Below, in pieces: positions 45,801 to 57,100 of a stretch of 64,000 nt of DNA. The stretch lies in the NCBI GenBank assembly GCA_017506865.1, contig JAFCMP010000516.1, forward strand, positions 434,001-498,000, in the 5' to 3' direction. Within the stretch, counting starts at the first letter, position 1; every line of letters begins with the position of its first letter. The notes beneath the pieces are model-generated. The model ran no database searches and was not told the origin of the DNA. It saw nothing but the letters and a program-made list of their open reading frames with translations. The translations under genes and the position numbers were made by a program. Origin of the DNA: Tribonema minus (lineage: Eukaryota > Sar > Xanthophyceae > Tribonematales > Tribonemataceae).

Positions 45801-47645
45801 AAGTGCCTGCTTGAAACAGCATCATGTGTACTTCGAAACGACCTTGCAAAACAAGAAAGTCCTTGCCCAATCTCTCGCAAGCACTGCTCGCGTCCAACCC
45901 CGCGCAACGCTCCAACTTCAACTACTGAAACTTCAACAACGGGTCCGCACCTGCTCGTCGACGAGCGTGCGCGCGCATGCCCCCTTGGTCGGGTCGCTGA
46001 GGAACGTCACCTTGACGTCTCTAATTGAAGTTATCTTCAACAGCGCGCTCCTGACGTCGGCCGCGCTCGCATCCGCCGCAATGCTGCCGGACCGCTCGTC
46101 TTTGTACACGAGCGCGAAGGCGCCGCCGATGCCGTGGCAAACTACAAGTTGAACTTCGTTGACCTGACCGGTCGTGAGGGGGTCATCGCCGACGGGGCAC
46201 TCGCGCAGCGCGCAGTTGAAGCCCGTGTAGCCCTCGTCGCAGACGCACCTGCGCATTGCGGTTCGTGCAGTGCGGGGGAGAGGCGGTCGGTTTGAAGTTA
46301 GTGACATGCACCAACTCCAACTTCACTGCTGTGTATCGGTGCAGGCAAGTGCTGCAAACCACCAGCCAATTTTCAATTTGAAAACGTGACTGGCTTGGTA
46401 CGCCAGGGCAGGGATGGTGCGGTCAAGCTGGAGCTTGACTCGAAGTGTGATACTTCAAAGTATGTGCTGATGTAGCGGCAGTGGCACCAACTTGAAGTTG
46501 GTGACGTGCCTACTGACTTCAACGCTCATTGATGCAGGGAAGTGCTGAACCCAGCACTGAGGGGAGTGCAGAGGTGACTGGCTCGGTAACAGGGCAGGCA
46601 TGGGGATGCATGACTCAGTGGTGCCCAAAGCCCCTACAGCATGTCCGTACCCTGCTGCCGCTGTTGCAGCACGCGGCTGCGACATGGCAGTCACATGATA
46701 TTCTGGCGGCGGGACAGCCTGTTGCTGAAGCGCCGATCAAGTCTGCCATGCACGACACGCACTTCAAGTGCGGCACTTGCCATGACTCTAAGCCAAAGCA
46801 GCCCCCATTGCGGCAACAATGTGCAAATGTACAACGTAGCGCATGGTCAAAACTGAGGGGCATCTTCAGAACCAGATTTGATGACTGCTTACGGCATGAG
46901 GAAGCACATGGTGCTTAAAGGCAAGAGCATGCGTCACATGTAGAGAGTACCGGTCCTCGACAGCATAGCTTTACTCCCGCAATGCACAAGACATGAGCTC
47001 AGGGCCCTGACGCTGCTGGTGATGTGCTATGGTACAGCATGATAGAACGCTTCTACTGCAATCACAACTTGCTCAAGCATAGAGTTTTTTGGTGTCGCTT
47101 GATCGTGCTTTAAGTGTTCACATCAAGCCTCGAACGTACCGGTGTATGCCGTTGGCGTCCCAGACGTTGTTGTAGTAGAACGCCTCGGACGTGACGGGGC
47201 TGCGAAAGTGCTCAGCATATGATTGCAGACTATAGCACGTTCCGTGCCCGTTGCAATGGTCGTCCCTAGAGCACGACATCCTGTCGCAAGCGGCCCCAGT
47301 GAAGCCCGGCATGCATGAGCATCTGCCAGAGCTCCTGTCGCAGGCACCTCTGTTGCTGCACTCGGCGTTGGCGTGCGCTACGTCCGTGGCCGACGCGTCG
47401 TCTGACCAAGCTGTACCTAGAGGGCACTGCCTCTCGCTGCAATCCGCTCCCGACCACCCCGACCAGCAAACGCACTGATTGTATTGATTGCAGTCCCCGT
47501 GCATGCTGCAGCGGTTCGGGCACATGGCTCTTGACAAGGGTGCCCATGAGAGCAGCAGCAGCCATGGCCCTTGCCACCCCCTTCTCCGCCACCACTCTGT
47601 CAACTGACCCATTTCCGCGCGTCTTCGTCTCCTGCCCATCGCCAT
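42864..47645 (-). CDS. Secreted EGF/tenascin-like protein
   Basis: Exons 47645-47140, 46248-45951, 45348-45120, 44497-44130 and 43790-42864 join in frame to 775 residues. A basic start and the hydrophobic PWLLLLSWAPLSRA form a signal peptide; the mature protein begins with MCPNRCSMHGDCNQYNQC. Cys-rich EGF-type units follow, for example CVCWSGWSGADCSERQCPLG, AECSNRGACDRSSGRCSC, RCVCDEGYTGFNCALRECP, ECSDAGICDRERGLCRC and IECSGRGLCDRHKGVC. Between them lies a beta-rich module starting (N/P)EVQL(V/L)xC and ending V(K/A)VTF/Y, present twice (46150-45970 and 43530-43375). No membrane anchor is visible, so it is probably cell wall or extracellular. The final TAG at 42864-42866 overlaps a possible donor (CCT|GTAGCA) that is duplicated downstream, so the gene may run on. 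The ATG at 47639 is an equally possible start. Confidence 0.8.
43975..44062 (-). repeat. Donor-side copies of EGF-like gene exon 4
   Basis: CATGTACTCGCAGGCGCCCC (real 44129-44148) recurs at about 44030-44050 and 43987-44005 with small changes, in the downstream intron. GTGAGTACATG-type sequence is kept between the units. Confidence 0.85.
44603..44662 (-). repeat. Acceptor-side copy of EGF-like gene exon 4
   Basis: About 55 bases (GTCGTCGTTGGTCTCGAAGC and flanks) repeat the exon 4 start (real 44463-44500) in the upstream intron; the minus strand still reads VCSCFETNDD. Confidence 0.88.
46295..46610. repeat. Tandem intron duplication upstream of EGF-like gene exon 2
   Basis: TGAAGTTAGTGACATGC and GTGACTGGCTTGGTA at 46293-46405 are repeated as TGAAGTTGGTGACGTGC and GTGACTGGCTCGGTA at 46493-46590. 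Offset is about 200 bases. Confidence 0.7.
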
Positions 47646-47889
47646 TTCATGTGTGGCTGGCGCCTTGTCACCACGAACAACAAAAACCGTTACTAAAGTT
47701 CGTTTAAGTTTGAGCACTCGTAGAAAGCTTTTGTGCTTGGGTAAGGATCTACTTATGTACCGGATTAGTATTGTAGGCCTTCGCACCTCGCCGGGCTGAT
47801 GACGGCGCAGTTCCGCAGCATCGCATGCAGCGCGTAACATCGACGAGCGGCCTGCGCAGGCTTGGGATTATTCGCCTTGATCTTTCGAA
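47646..47889. promoter_or_regulatory. Shared promoter region of the EGF-like / AlkB-SRA-CW pair
   Basis: 244 bases between two divergent start codons. It contains ACTTTAGTAACGG-type AT-rich sequence around 47690 and a TTCGTTTAAGTTTGAGCAC stretch. Both core promoters must fit here. Confidence 0.45.
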
Positions 47890-50290
47890 ATGCCCGTCGA
47901 TGCGGTACGACGCAATGCGGATGGCTCAAGGCTTCACCTGCTGCTGCAAGCCTTGCAGCAGTCGAGCAGCACCGAGCAGGAGCAGCAGGCGCCAGCATCG
48001 TCGCCGCCTCCGCCGCCGCCTCCTCCGCCTCGCTGCGTGGGACGCAAGAGGGCTTGGGATGGCACAGCTTTCGGTCCGTGGGAGACTTTAGTTGCCCCCC
48101 CAGCCGGCTCAAAAGGACCTGGAAAGTGCCCCTCCGTCATGATCAACCTGAATAGAGGCGGCAGAATACTTTTCTGGCCAGGGCTTGTGGATGAAGCGAG
48201 ACGTAAAATACTGCATGAGGCGGTCCAGAACTGCATATATCAAAAACAGGCGGCACAGATGCGCGAGCTGTGGGGAGAGGATACGAAAGCCCACCGGTAC
48301 CATGGCTTATGTATGCGATGCCAGCCCATCAGCACCTTTCCAGGTAATTGCACGCAGAGATGGCTGTTCTCTGCCTCTAGAAGTGCAATTATGACTCATT
48401 GCAGTATTGTCAACACGGTATCTTTGATGCATTGCATCAACAGCAAGAGTTGCAGCTGCAACTACTTGTTGCGTACGCAATTGAACGGGGATCTCGGACC
48501 AAGAGTACAGTGCCAGCCTATGTCGCCATGAATGCGCCACTCTTGCTGCTACATACTTCCGCTGCTGCTGCTGCTGCTGCTTCCACACCGGTGCTGCTGC
48601 CGCCCACCAGAGTTGGACGATTTGAAGCGGGATCTAGAGTATCGCTACGGAGAGGAATTCAACATTGGCGTGGATGTGCTGGTGTATCGCGATGGATGGG
48701 ACTGGCACGACTGGCGTTCGGACAATACGCAAGGTGTGTTGCTGTCACGACCAGGGCTCTGGTTTGTGGCAGCATGACTATACCATTGGGTGTTCGGCCA
48801 TTGCGTGGCCATGTATGCACTTGCTCACGTATATGTGTATGCAGGCGCGCTTGCAGAGTTGGCATGTGGTGGACATCGCTGTAGCAAACACAAGTGCTTA
48901 CGATGCTGGCCGTATGGCGCATCCAAGGTTGGCGTATAGGGGTTATGTGAGCTAATGAGCTCAAATCATTATTCTACTTTCCAAATGCAATTGCAGTGCG
49001 CAGCACTGCAAAATGACGGCATTCTTGACCACTGCAGTTTAGCGCCGGCTCACTCGCGTACCACTACTTCAACAGTGCAGTCAACTTCAAGTGTCTCGAT
49101 CACCCCGTATGGCGTGCGTTGAGTTTGCATGTACGCACCAGCACGCCATGCCAAAGTGCATACTCGATATCACCCAACTGAGCACTGCTTCCCACCCCCC
49201 ATCAGGGGAGATTCGCGTGGTGTGCGTCGTGGTGCAGGCATATCAGGCGCGGCCGCTGCACTTCCGCCCGAAGTTGAGCGTTGCGGATGGGGGGCGTCCA
49301 CTTGAAGTTGGCGATGAGGAGGTGCAGCTGTTCCCACAGCAGGGTGATGCATACGATTTTGATGGCGCCAGCCAGGTGAGCGCTGCTGCGCGGCAGTGTT
49401 GCGTTGAGCGGTGTGCACCTTCCCAGCAGGGGTAGGTAAGTATGTCAAGTGTGCTGATTGCATGGATGTTCTGCCTGGGGTGCGCAGAAAAACGAAGGTA
49501 CCGTTTGCGTACGCAGCCATGTGCAGCTGGAACAACAAGGCGGTGAAGGGGGGGGGGGGAGGGGTAGTGGCTATGATTTACATTGGACAGGGGGCCCAAG
49601 AGTCCGCGACAGTTGGCAGCTGGCGTAGGTATGTACAAGCAGAAGGCGCATAGGCATACCCCCTCCCAATGGATGTGCATGACACTTTCCCAGATTCCAC
49701 AAGTTGAAGTTTCCAGGAGGAAGGCACCCTGTGGTGACGTTTAGGTGCAAAATACGTCGGTGTGCAATGTCCAATTGCAGAGCACGCAGTTTCAGCCACA
49801 CAGGCTCCTGCCAACTCGTTCCCGCTCATGCTTGCTTCCTCATTGAAGTAGGTTTACTTCATGTGTCGCTTGTGCCAGGCCTGCGCCCGCATAGCACCTG
49901 CTTAGGGTTAGGGTTAGGGTTAGGATTAGGGTTAACCTAACCCTAACACTAACCCTAAGCACCTGCTACATGTTGCTCATAGGCTATGAGCATGAGCGCT
50001 GCAGCCGCAACTTCGCATTGAAGTTCACACAGCCCCCTCCGTTCCATTGCGGCCAACCATCCCTTGTCACCTAGAGCTCAACGATCTTTTTGATTCGTTT
50101 TTCGTTTTTCATTGAAATCTGTCTGTTGGGCTCTAACTGAACATCACTTTGCCCCCCCCCCCCCCCCCTTCCCGAAATCCCTACTGCCGCTGCGTGCTGC
50201 TGCAGGTGGGCTACGAAAACTCGGTGCCAAAGCAGCCGCTTGAAAAGCCTGGCTGCAACGTCGTCATGCTGCGCGCCGGCCGCAGCCTCA
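47890..50290 (+). other. AlkB-like unit I (degenerate)
   Basis: Spans exons 1-3 and the start of exon 4. The iron-binding HxD reads RSD (Arg codon 48715-48717), the second His reads Asn (50218-50220), and the distal 2-oxoglutarate Arg is absent (CNVVMLR). All three metal or cosubstrate positions are changed, so catalysis is unlikely. Confidence 0.8.
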
Positions 50291-51130
50291 CCGCAGCAGC
50301 GGACACAGGCGCGCGCGCTGCCGCCCCATCAAACCCCCTGCAACCCCCCATTCTGAGCGCTGCTGCCTCCGCCGCTGCTGCTGCCGCCGCTGCGCCACCG
50401 CCGCCGAGTCTCACGCCTCGCTGCGTGGCACTCCGGAGATTCTGGAATGGCGCGGCTTTCGGTTCGTGGGAGGCGTTAAATACCGCCTCGGTTGGACCTG
50501 GACAGCGCACCGCCGCCACGATCAACCTGAAGCGAGGCGGCAGAATTCTTTTCTGGCCGGAAGTCATGTCGCATGACAGTTGCGCGCTCCTGCGGGACAC
50601 CATAGGGCGCTGCACGGGGTACAGGGAGTGCGCCTCTGGCATGTATGTTCAGCCAAAGGGGGCACGCGTGCCGCGGGGAGATGCTGCTGCCAACAGAAGC
50701 TACCTGTATAGTGGCCTGTGCCTGCGGTGCCAACCCATCGTCGCCTATCCAGGTAACTATGTGTTGCGAGTGCAGGCCGCAAACGTCTGTACTTGGGTGT
50801 GTATGCAGAAGGGACGGCGCGCTGCTTGTTGCAGCACTGCTCTCTGTTTGACGCTGCGCGATCACACCTGCTTTGCGCAGCATTTGACGGACCATTCTTG
50901 ATGCGAGCACACTGTTGCATAGCATCGACAATGCAGCATAGCAAGAGTCGCAGCCATTGTGATTGCCATTGACCAGGGATCTCGGACCAAGAAAATGGCG
51001 CCGTCTCATGTCGCGATGACTGAACATGCCGCTCTTGCTGCTACTGCCTGCGTGGAGGTAAATTGAAGTTGCATCCAGCATACTTCAACTGGGCGCAGAC
51101 CGCATGCAACTTCACTTCACCTCACCACCA

Positions 51131-51167
<37 letters not shown>

Positions 51168-54100
51168 CCGCCGGTGTTGCTGCCGCTCAGAGATGGAACA
51201 ATTGAAGCGGAAAGCAGAGCAGAGCTTCGGGGAGACGTTCAACTTAGACGTGGATGTGCTGGTGTATCGCGATGGAGATGACAGCTACTGCTGGCGTTCG
51301 GACAATGCGCAAGGTGCGTTGCAGTCTCTGGGCTGCTGCCCTGCCATTGTCTTAGTGACCAAGGCTCTGATTTTTGGCATTATGGCCACAGCAGCGCATG
51401 AACTTGGGTGCTTGGCCATTGCCTGGCCATGAAGTATGCTTTTGTGTGACATTCATCAATTCTCGCTGAGGGCGCGAAAAATCCCACCTGTTAATGTATA
51501 ACATACGGTATATGTGTATGCAGAAGCACTTGCAGAGTTGGCATGTGATAGACATTACCGCAGCAAACACAAGTTCTTATGATGCTGGCCATGAGGAGCG
51601 TATCCAGGGTTGGCGTATAGGGGTTATGGGAGCTAATGAGCTCTCAGCGTCTGTCTAGTTTCCAAATGCTGTTGCAGTGCTCAGCACTGCAAACGACGGC
51701 ATTCTTGATCACAGCAGTTCATGCGCCCCACAACCGCTCACCCAGTACTTCAACAGTGCAGTGAACTTCAAGTGCCAACCAACTCATAATGGCATGGGCT
51801 GACTTTGCGTGCGCACGCACGCGCTGCCGTCACCACGTGAGCCGTGCAGAACTCGCCAACACCGTGCAGAGCGCCGCAAAAGCGCCAGCTTCAACCGTGC
51901 AAGGCAGAAACTTCAACAGCGCCCACCATCCCCCCCCCCCCCCCCCTTGCACTTCCAACTTACTTACCCTGTGCTTTCGACTCACTCGCGCACTCACTCA
52001 CTCGCCCCCTCACTCACTGTGTCAGCGCTGAGCTGTGGCAGCACTCAGCTGTGGCAGCGCTCCTCGATCGCCGCTCAGAGCAGAGCTTTGCTTGCGAGGG
52101 CGGCTCGTGACTGCAGCTTGCAGTGCTGAGATTCAAGAAGCGCATCTACGCACCTGCGTGCACTAACCGTAAGCCTAACCCTAAATCCAGCGGGTGCTGC
52201 CCAACGAGCCATGCTTTGCAGTGCACGTGGCAGAGAGATCATCATGGCGCTGCAACTTCAACTTGTGAACTTCACCTGTTTCAGTTTCACACCCTTGCCA
52301 GACACGCAAGCTCTCCTGTACCTACCTACCCGCATGCCGGACATCATCATCATCTGAGCAATATGCTCCCCCCCCCCCCTCCACAGGCGAGACTCGCGTG
52401 ATGTGTTTTGTGGTGGAGGCATATTCGACGCGCCCGGTGCTTTTTCGTCCGAAGCAGAGCGTTGCGGATGGGGGGCATCCACTTGAAGTTGGCGATGAGG
52501 AGATACAACTGCTCCCGCTGCAGGGCGACGCCTATGACTTTGATGGCGCCAGCCAGGTGAGCGCTGCTGCATGGCAGCGTTGCGCTGAGCGCTGTGCACT
52601 TTCCCAGCAACGGTAGGTACGTATTTTTCAGGTGTACTCGTTGGTTCGAAGTTCTCGCTTGGGTGCGGAAAACCCAGTGCACTGGTCACTTGCGCAGCAA
52701 TGTGCTGCTGCAGCATGAAGTTGGTGAGGGGAGGGGGGGCGAACAGGTACGGCAGGGGGCTTCGGAGCACGCGACAGCTGGCACTAGGCGTACGTATGTA
52801 CAAGCAGGTTGCGCATAGGCATACCCTACCAATGATGTGCATGACACAAAGTTCATGTTTTCTTGACTTGAAGTTGCCAGGGGGCAGTCTTGATGTTGAA
52901 GTACGAACCAACTGTCATGCGCCTTCTGATGTTTAACTGCGGGCCAGCTGCAAGCGCGCCAAGTCAGCCCCAACACCTTCAACTAAATCGTTCCCGCTGA
53001 TGCCTGCTTTCTCATTGAAGTGACATTCTGCCCCTGCGCCCACCGCAACACCTGCTGCAGGTGGGGCAATGAGCACACGCGCTGTAGCCACAACTTCATG
53101 TTGAAGTTCACACAGCCGCCGCCCCCCGTTCCATTTGCACCTCGCCATTGGAGTGTAACTGAAAACTCATCCGAGTACGCAACCTGACGCCAATACCTGA
53201 TGTTACTGTCAACTTCAATGCCATTCCAAAAACGCAATCTGACGCCACAATCTCTTGTGATATTGTCAACTTTGCGCGCTGCTGCAGGTGGGCTACGAGC
53301 ACGCGCTGCCGCAAACCCATCGCGCGCCCGATGTTGTGCGCTCCATGAGCATCATGCTGCGCGCCGGCCGCGACCCCGCTGCGGCAGCGGTTACAGGAGC
53401 GCACGCTGGCGTCCTGTCAATCCCCTGGCAACCCCCTGCCCCGAGGGCTGCTGCTGCTGCCGCTGCTGCTGCCGCTGCTGCAGGCCACGACCCCGCTGCG
53501 GCAGCGGTTAGGGGAGCGGTTACGGGAGCGCACGCAGGCGCCCTATCACTCCCCCAGCAACCCCCCGCCCCAAGCGCCGTTGCTGCTGCCGCTGCTGCTG
53601 CCGCTGCCGCTGCTGCTGCTGCCGCCGCTGCGCTGCCGCCGCCTTTTCCGCCTCGCTGCGTGGGACGCAAGAGGGCTTGGGATGGCACGGCTTTCGGTCC
53701 GTGGGAGACTTTAAATGCCCCCCCACCCGGCTCACGCGGACCTGGAAAGTGCCCCTCCGTCATGATCAACCTGAATAGAGGCGGCAGAATTCTTTTCTGG
53801 CCGGGGCTTGTGGAGGAGGAGAGGCGCAGGCAGCTGCAGGAGGCCATGCTGCGCTGCGCCGCGTACCGGCAGTACACGTTCGGCATGTATCTGGAGCCGC
53901 GCGTGCATGTGCTGCTGGGCGATGACACCACAAAGGGCTACCTGTACCACGGCGTGTCGCTGCAATGCCAGCCCATCAGGGACTTTCCATGTAAGCCTCT
54001 GCAAATGCGCGCGGAGAGATGGCTGTTCGTTCGCCTGCTTGAAAATGCGCATCCACGACTGATGGCAGCGTTGCAGCAACGTAGATACATGCGTCAGTAT

Positions 54101-57100
54101 CCTGATGCAGTGCGTCAATCAAGCAGCAGCTGCGGTGAGATAATTGCGTACGCAGTTGAAGTGGACTTTGGATCAGGTACGTTGTGCTCACCCATGCTGC
54201 TGTCACATACTGAGTGCGCCACTCTTGCTGCTGCTGCTGCCGCTGCCGCTGCTGCTGCATCCGCCTGTGCTGCTGCCGCCCACTCCGCAGTGATGGAAGA
54301 GTTGAAGCAGGACCTAGAGTATCGCTACAAGCAGACATTCAACATTGGCGTGGATTTGCTGGTGTATCGCGATGGAAGGGACAGCTGCGGCTGGCATGCA
54401 GACAACACGCAAGGTACGCCGCAAGTCTCTTGCAGTAGCTGCTGTTCCGCGTTTGACCAGGGCTTAGGTTGTGGTTTCCATCGTGGAAGTGGCGGCTACG
54501 ACGTATATTCTCCATGGTATATATACTCTTAGAGAACTCGGGTGCTCAACCATGAATGCAGTCGTGCAAAGCAATGAGCACACTTGGCAGCGCGTGCCGC
54601 AATTGCACCATTTGTGCTGTTGACCATTGCACCAGCGTCCGAGGCTAGTCAGGAGGGGAATCCGCTGGCAGCTGAGCCTCGTGCTCAACAGTGGTGGTTC
54701 TAGAACGATGTGATGTTTGCAGACCAAGGATGCGCTTGGCTACACACCACAGCTGGTTGGTGGCAGCGGTGATGCGGACACTGCAACTTCAAGTCAACAA
54801 CTTCCCCCGTGGCACTTTTGCGCACCCCCCTGGTTCGCCCAAGTAGGAAGGCACCTCTGTACCTACCTACCCTGCACGCCCTACATTTGCGCAGACCTGA
54901 CTGCTGCTTGCCCCCCCGTCATCCGAAACGCGGGTAGTGTGCCGTGCAGTCGAGTCAACGCCGCTGCAAGTTCAACTCAACAACTTCACCTGAAGCGTGC
55001 GCCCCCTGTTGCCAAGCAGAAAGGCACATACCTACCTGCCCTGCATGCCCTACATCTTGCGCTCACCTGACCGCCGCTGGCCCCCCTGTCATGCAAAAAA
55101 CGGGTGGTGTGCCTCGCGGTCAAAAGACACGCCTGTAACTTCAACTCACCAACTTCAAGGTGCGCATCCTCAGGTCTCCAACGAACGCGAACACTCCTCT
55201 TTTACCTACCTACAGGGGATGTTGCATTATCTGAGCACTGCTTCTCTTCCCCCCCCCCAGGGGAAGCTCTCGTTGTGTGCCTCGTGGTGCATTCAAAGGA
55301 GGCGCGGCCACTGCATTTTCAACTCACCGACTTCAACTGTGCTGAGCTATGGACGTGCAATCCCCTATGCGTACCCTGCATGCCCGATTTTGTGTTGTTC
55401 ATCTAAATTTTCTTTTTACCCTTATCAGGCGAGACCCTTGTGGTGTGCCTCGTGGTGGAGTCTGAGGAGGCGCGGCCGCTGCACTTCCGCCCGAAGCTGT
55501 GCGTCGCAGATGGGGGGCGTCCACTTGAAGTTGGCGATGAGGAGGTGCAGTTGTTCCCGCAGCAGGGGGATGCCTATGATTTTGATGGCGCCAGCCAGGT
55601 GAGCGCTGCTGCGTGGCAGCGCCGCGTTGAGCCGTGCACACCACCGCAGCAAGGGTAGGTATGGTAGGCACGCGCCGTGTGCTGACAAGGGTGGTATGTT
55701 TTTTGCCCCCCACGCACCTGTCGCTGCGCACAGCTGCAGATGGGCTACGAGCTTGAGCTGCCGAAGTGGCCGCGCGCCGCATGATCATGACTTCAAATTG
55801 AACCTCGGTCGAGCCTGCCGTTGCAACCTGAAGCAACATTTGCCTGCCGCTGGTCCCGTCAAAACCCAAACAACATCACTTTGCCTCCCCCCCGCCCCTT
55901 CCCCCCGAAATGCCTGCCGCTGTGCGCGACCGCAGGTGGGGTACGAGCACGCGCTGCCGAAGCGGCCGCGCGCCGCCGCGCGCCGCATGTGCATCATCCT
56001 GCGCGCCGGCCGCGATCTCGCCGTGGCGACGGACACAGGCGTGCACGTCGGCGCCCTGTCATCCCCTGCGCAAACCCCCATCCCGAGCGCTGGTGCCGCC
56101 GCCGCCGCCGCAGCTGCCGCTGCTGCTGCCGCTGCCGCTGCTGCGGCTGACGGCGGCGGCGGCGGCGGCAGCGACCCCACCGCCGCCGCCGCTGCGCCGG
56201 CAGCAGCAGCGGCACCCAGCACTGCTGCTGCTGCTGCTGCTGCGTGCGGCGTTGGAGTGCTGCCGCACAGAGAGATTGTGCCGTATAGAGCATACAGTGA
56301 CGGCGGCAGCAGCAGCGGCGGCAGTGGCGGCATGAAGAAGCGGATGCAGCTACAGCTCGCGCCTCTGCTGCCGCTGCCGCCGGCTGCACCTCTCAATTCT
56401 GAGGCTGTGGATGCTGCAGCTGCTGCAGCGGCGGCGGCGGCGGTGGCGGCGGGGGAGGCATGGCACCGCGGCTGTGTGGAGCTGATGATGTACAGGCGGA
56501 CGGAGCTGGTGCGGCAGGGCTGGCACAGGTACCTACATACCCTACATACCTATGATGGATCTGGTGGGGGTTTGTGGGGAGTTTGGAGCCTGCCCATGCC
56601 CCGGCAGTAGCAATGACGGCTGGCACAGGTACCTACCTGCGTATGATAGGGCTGGCACAGGTACATGCATGCCTATCTGGTACCTACATACCTATGATAG
56701 GGCTACATGCACGCCTATGATTGGGTTTGGGGGTTTAGGGGGGTTTGGGTCCTGCATTTGCCGCGGTAGTAGCAACGAGGGCTGGCACAGGTATTTACAT
56801 ATTTAACAGGGCTGGCACAAGTACCTACATGCCTAACAACAGGACTGGCGTAGGTATCTACATACCTATGACAGGACCTGGGGGGTTTGGGAGGGTTTGG
56901 TTTCTGCACACGCCCCGGTAGTAGCAACAAGGGCTGGCACATACCTGCAGTAGGGTTCGGGTTGGTAGGTGCTGCAAATGTTCCAGTAGCTACTTAGGGT
57001 TAGGGTTAGGGTTGAGACGTCAAGGTCATCATTGGGAGCAGGGTCCAGTTGTGGGGGGCTCTGGAAGAATATGGTAGACATTGCACGTCAGAGTGCGGGT

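Larger units (their letters stand above)
53640..56010 (+). other. AlkB-like unit III (apparently catalytic)
   Basis: Keeps His (54395-54397) and Asp in WHADN, the second His (55948-55950) in YEHALPK, and RMCIILR (Arg codons 55984-55986 and 56002-56004), the RxxxxxR signature of AlkB. The order and spacing fit the ALKBH2/3-like group. Confidence 0.85.

Noticed and set aside
50150..50168. Poly-C run (also poly-G at 1957 and poly-C at 51931 and 52370)
   Set aside because: Not treated as a feature of interest; homopolymers are common here and their lengths may be sequencing error.
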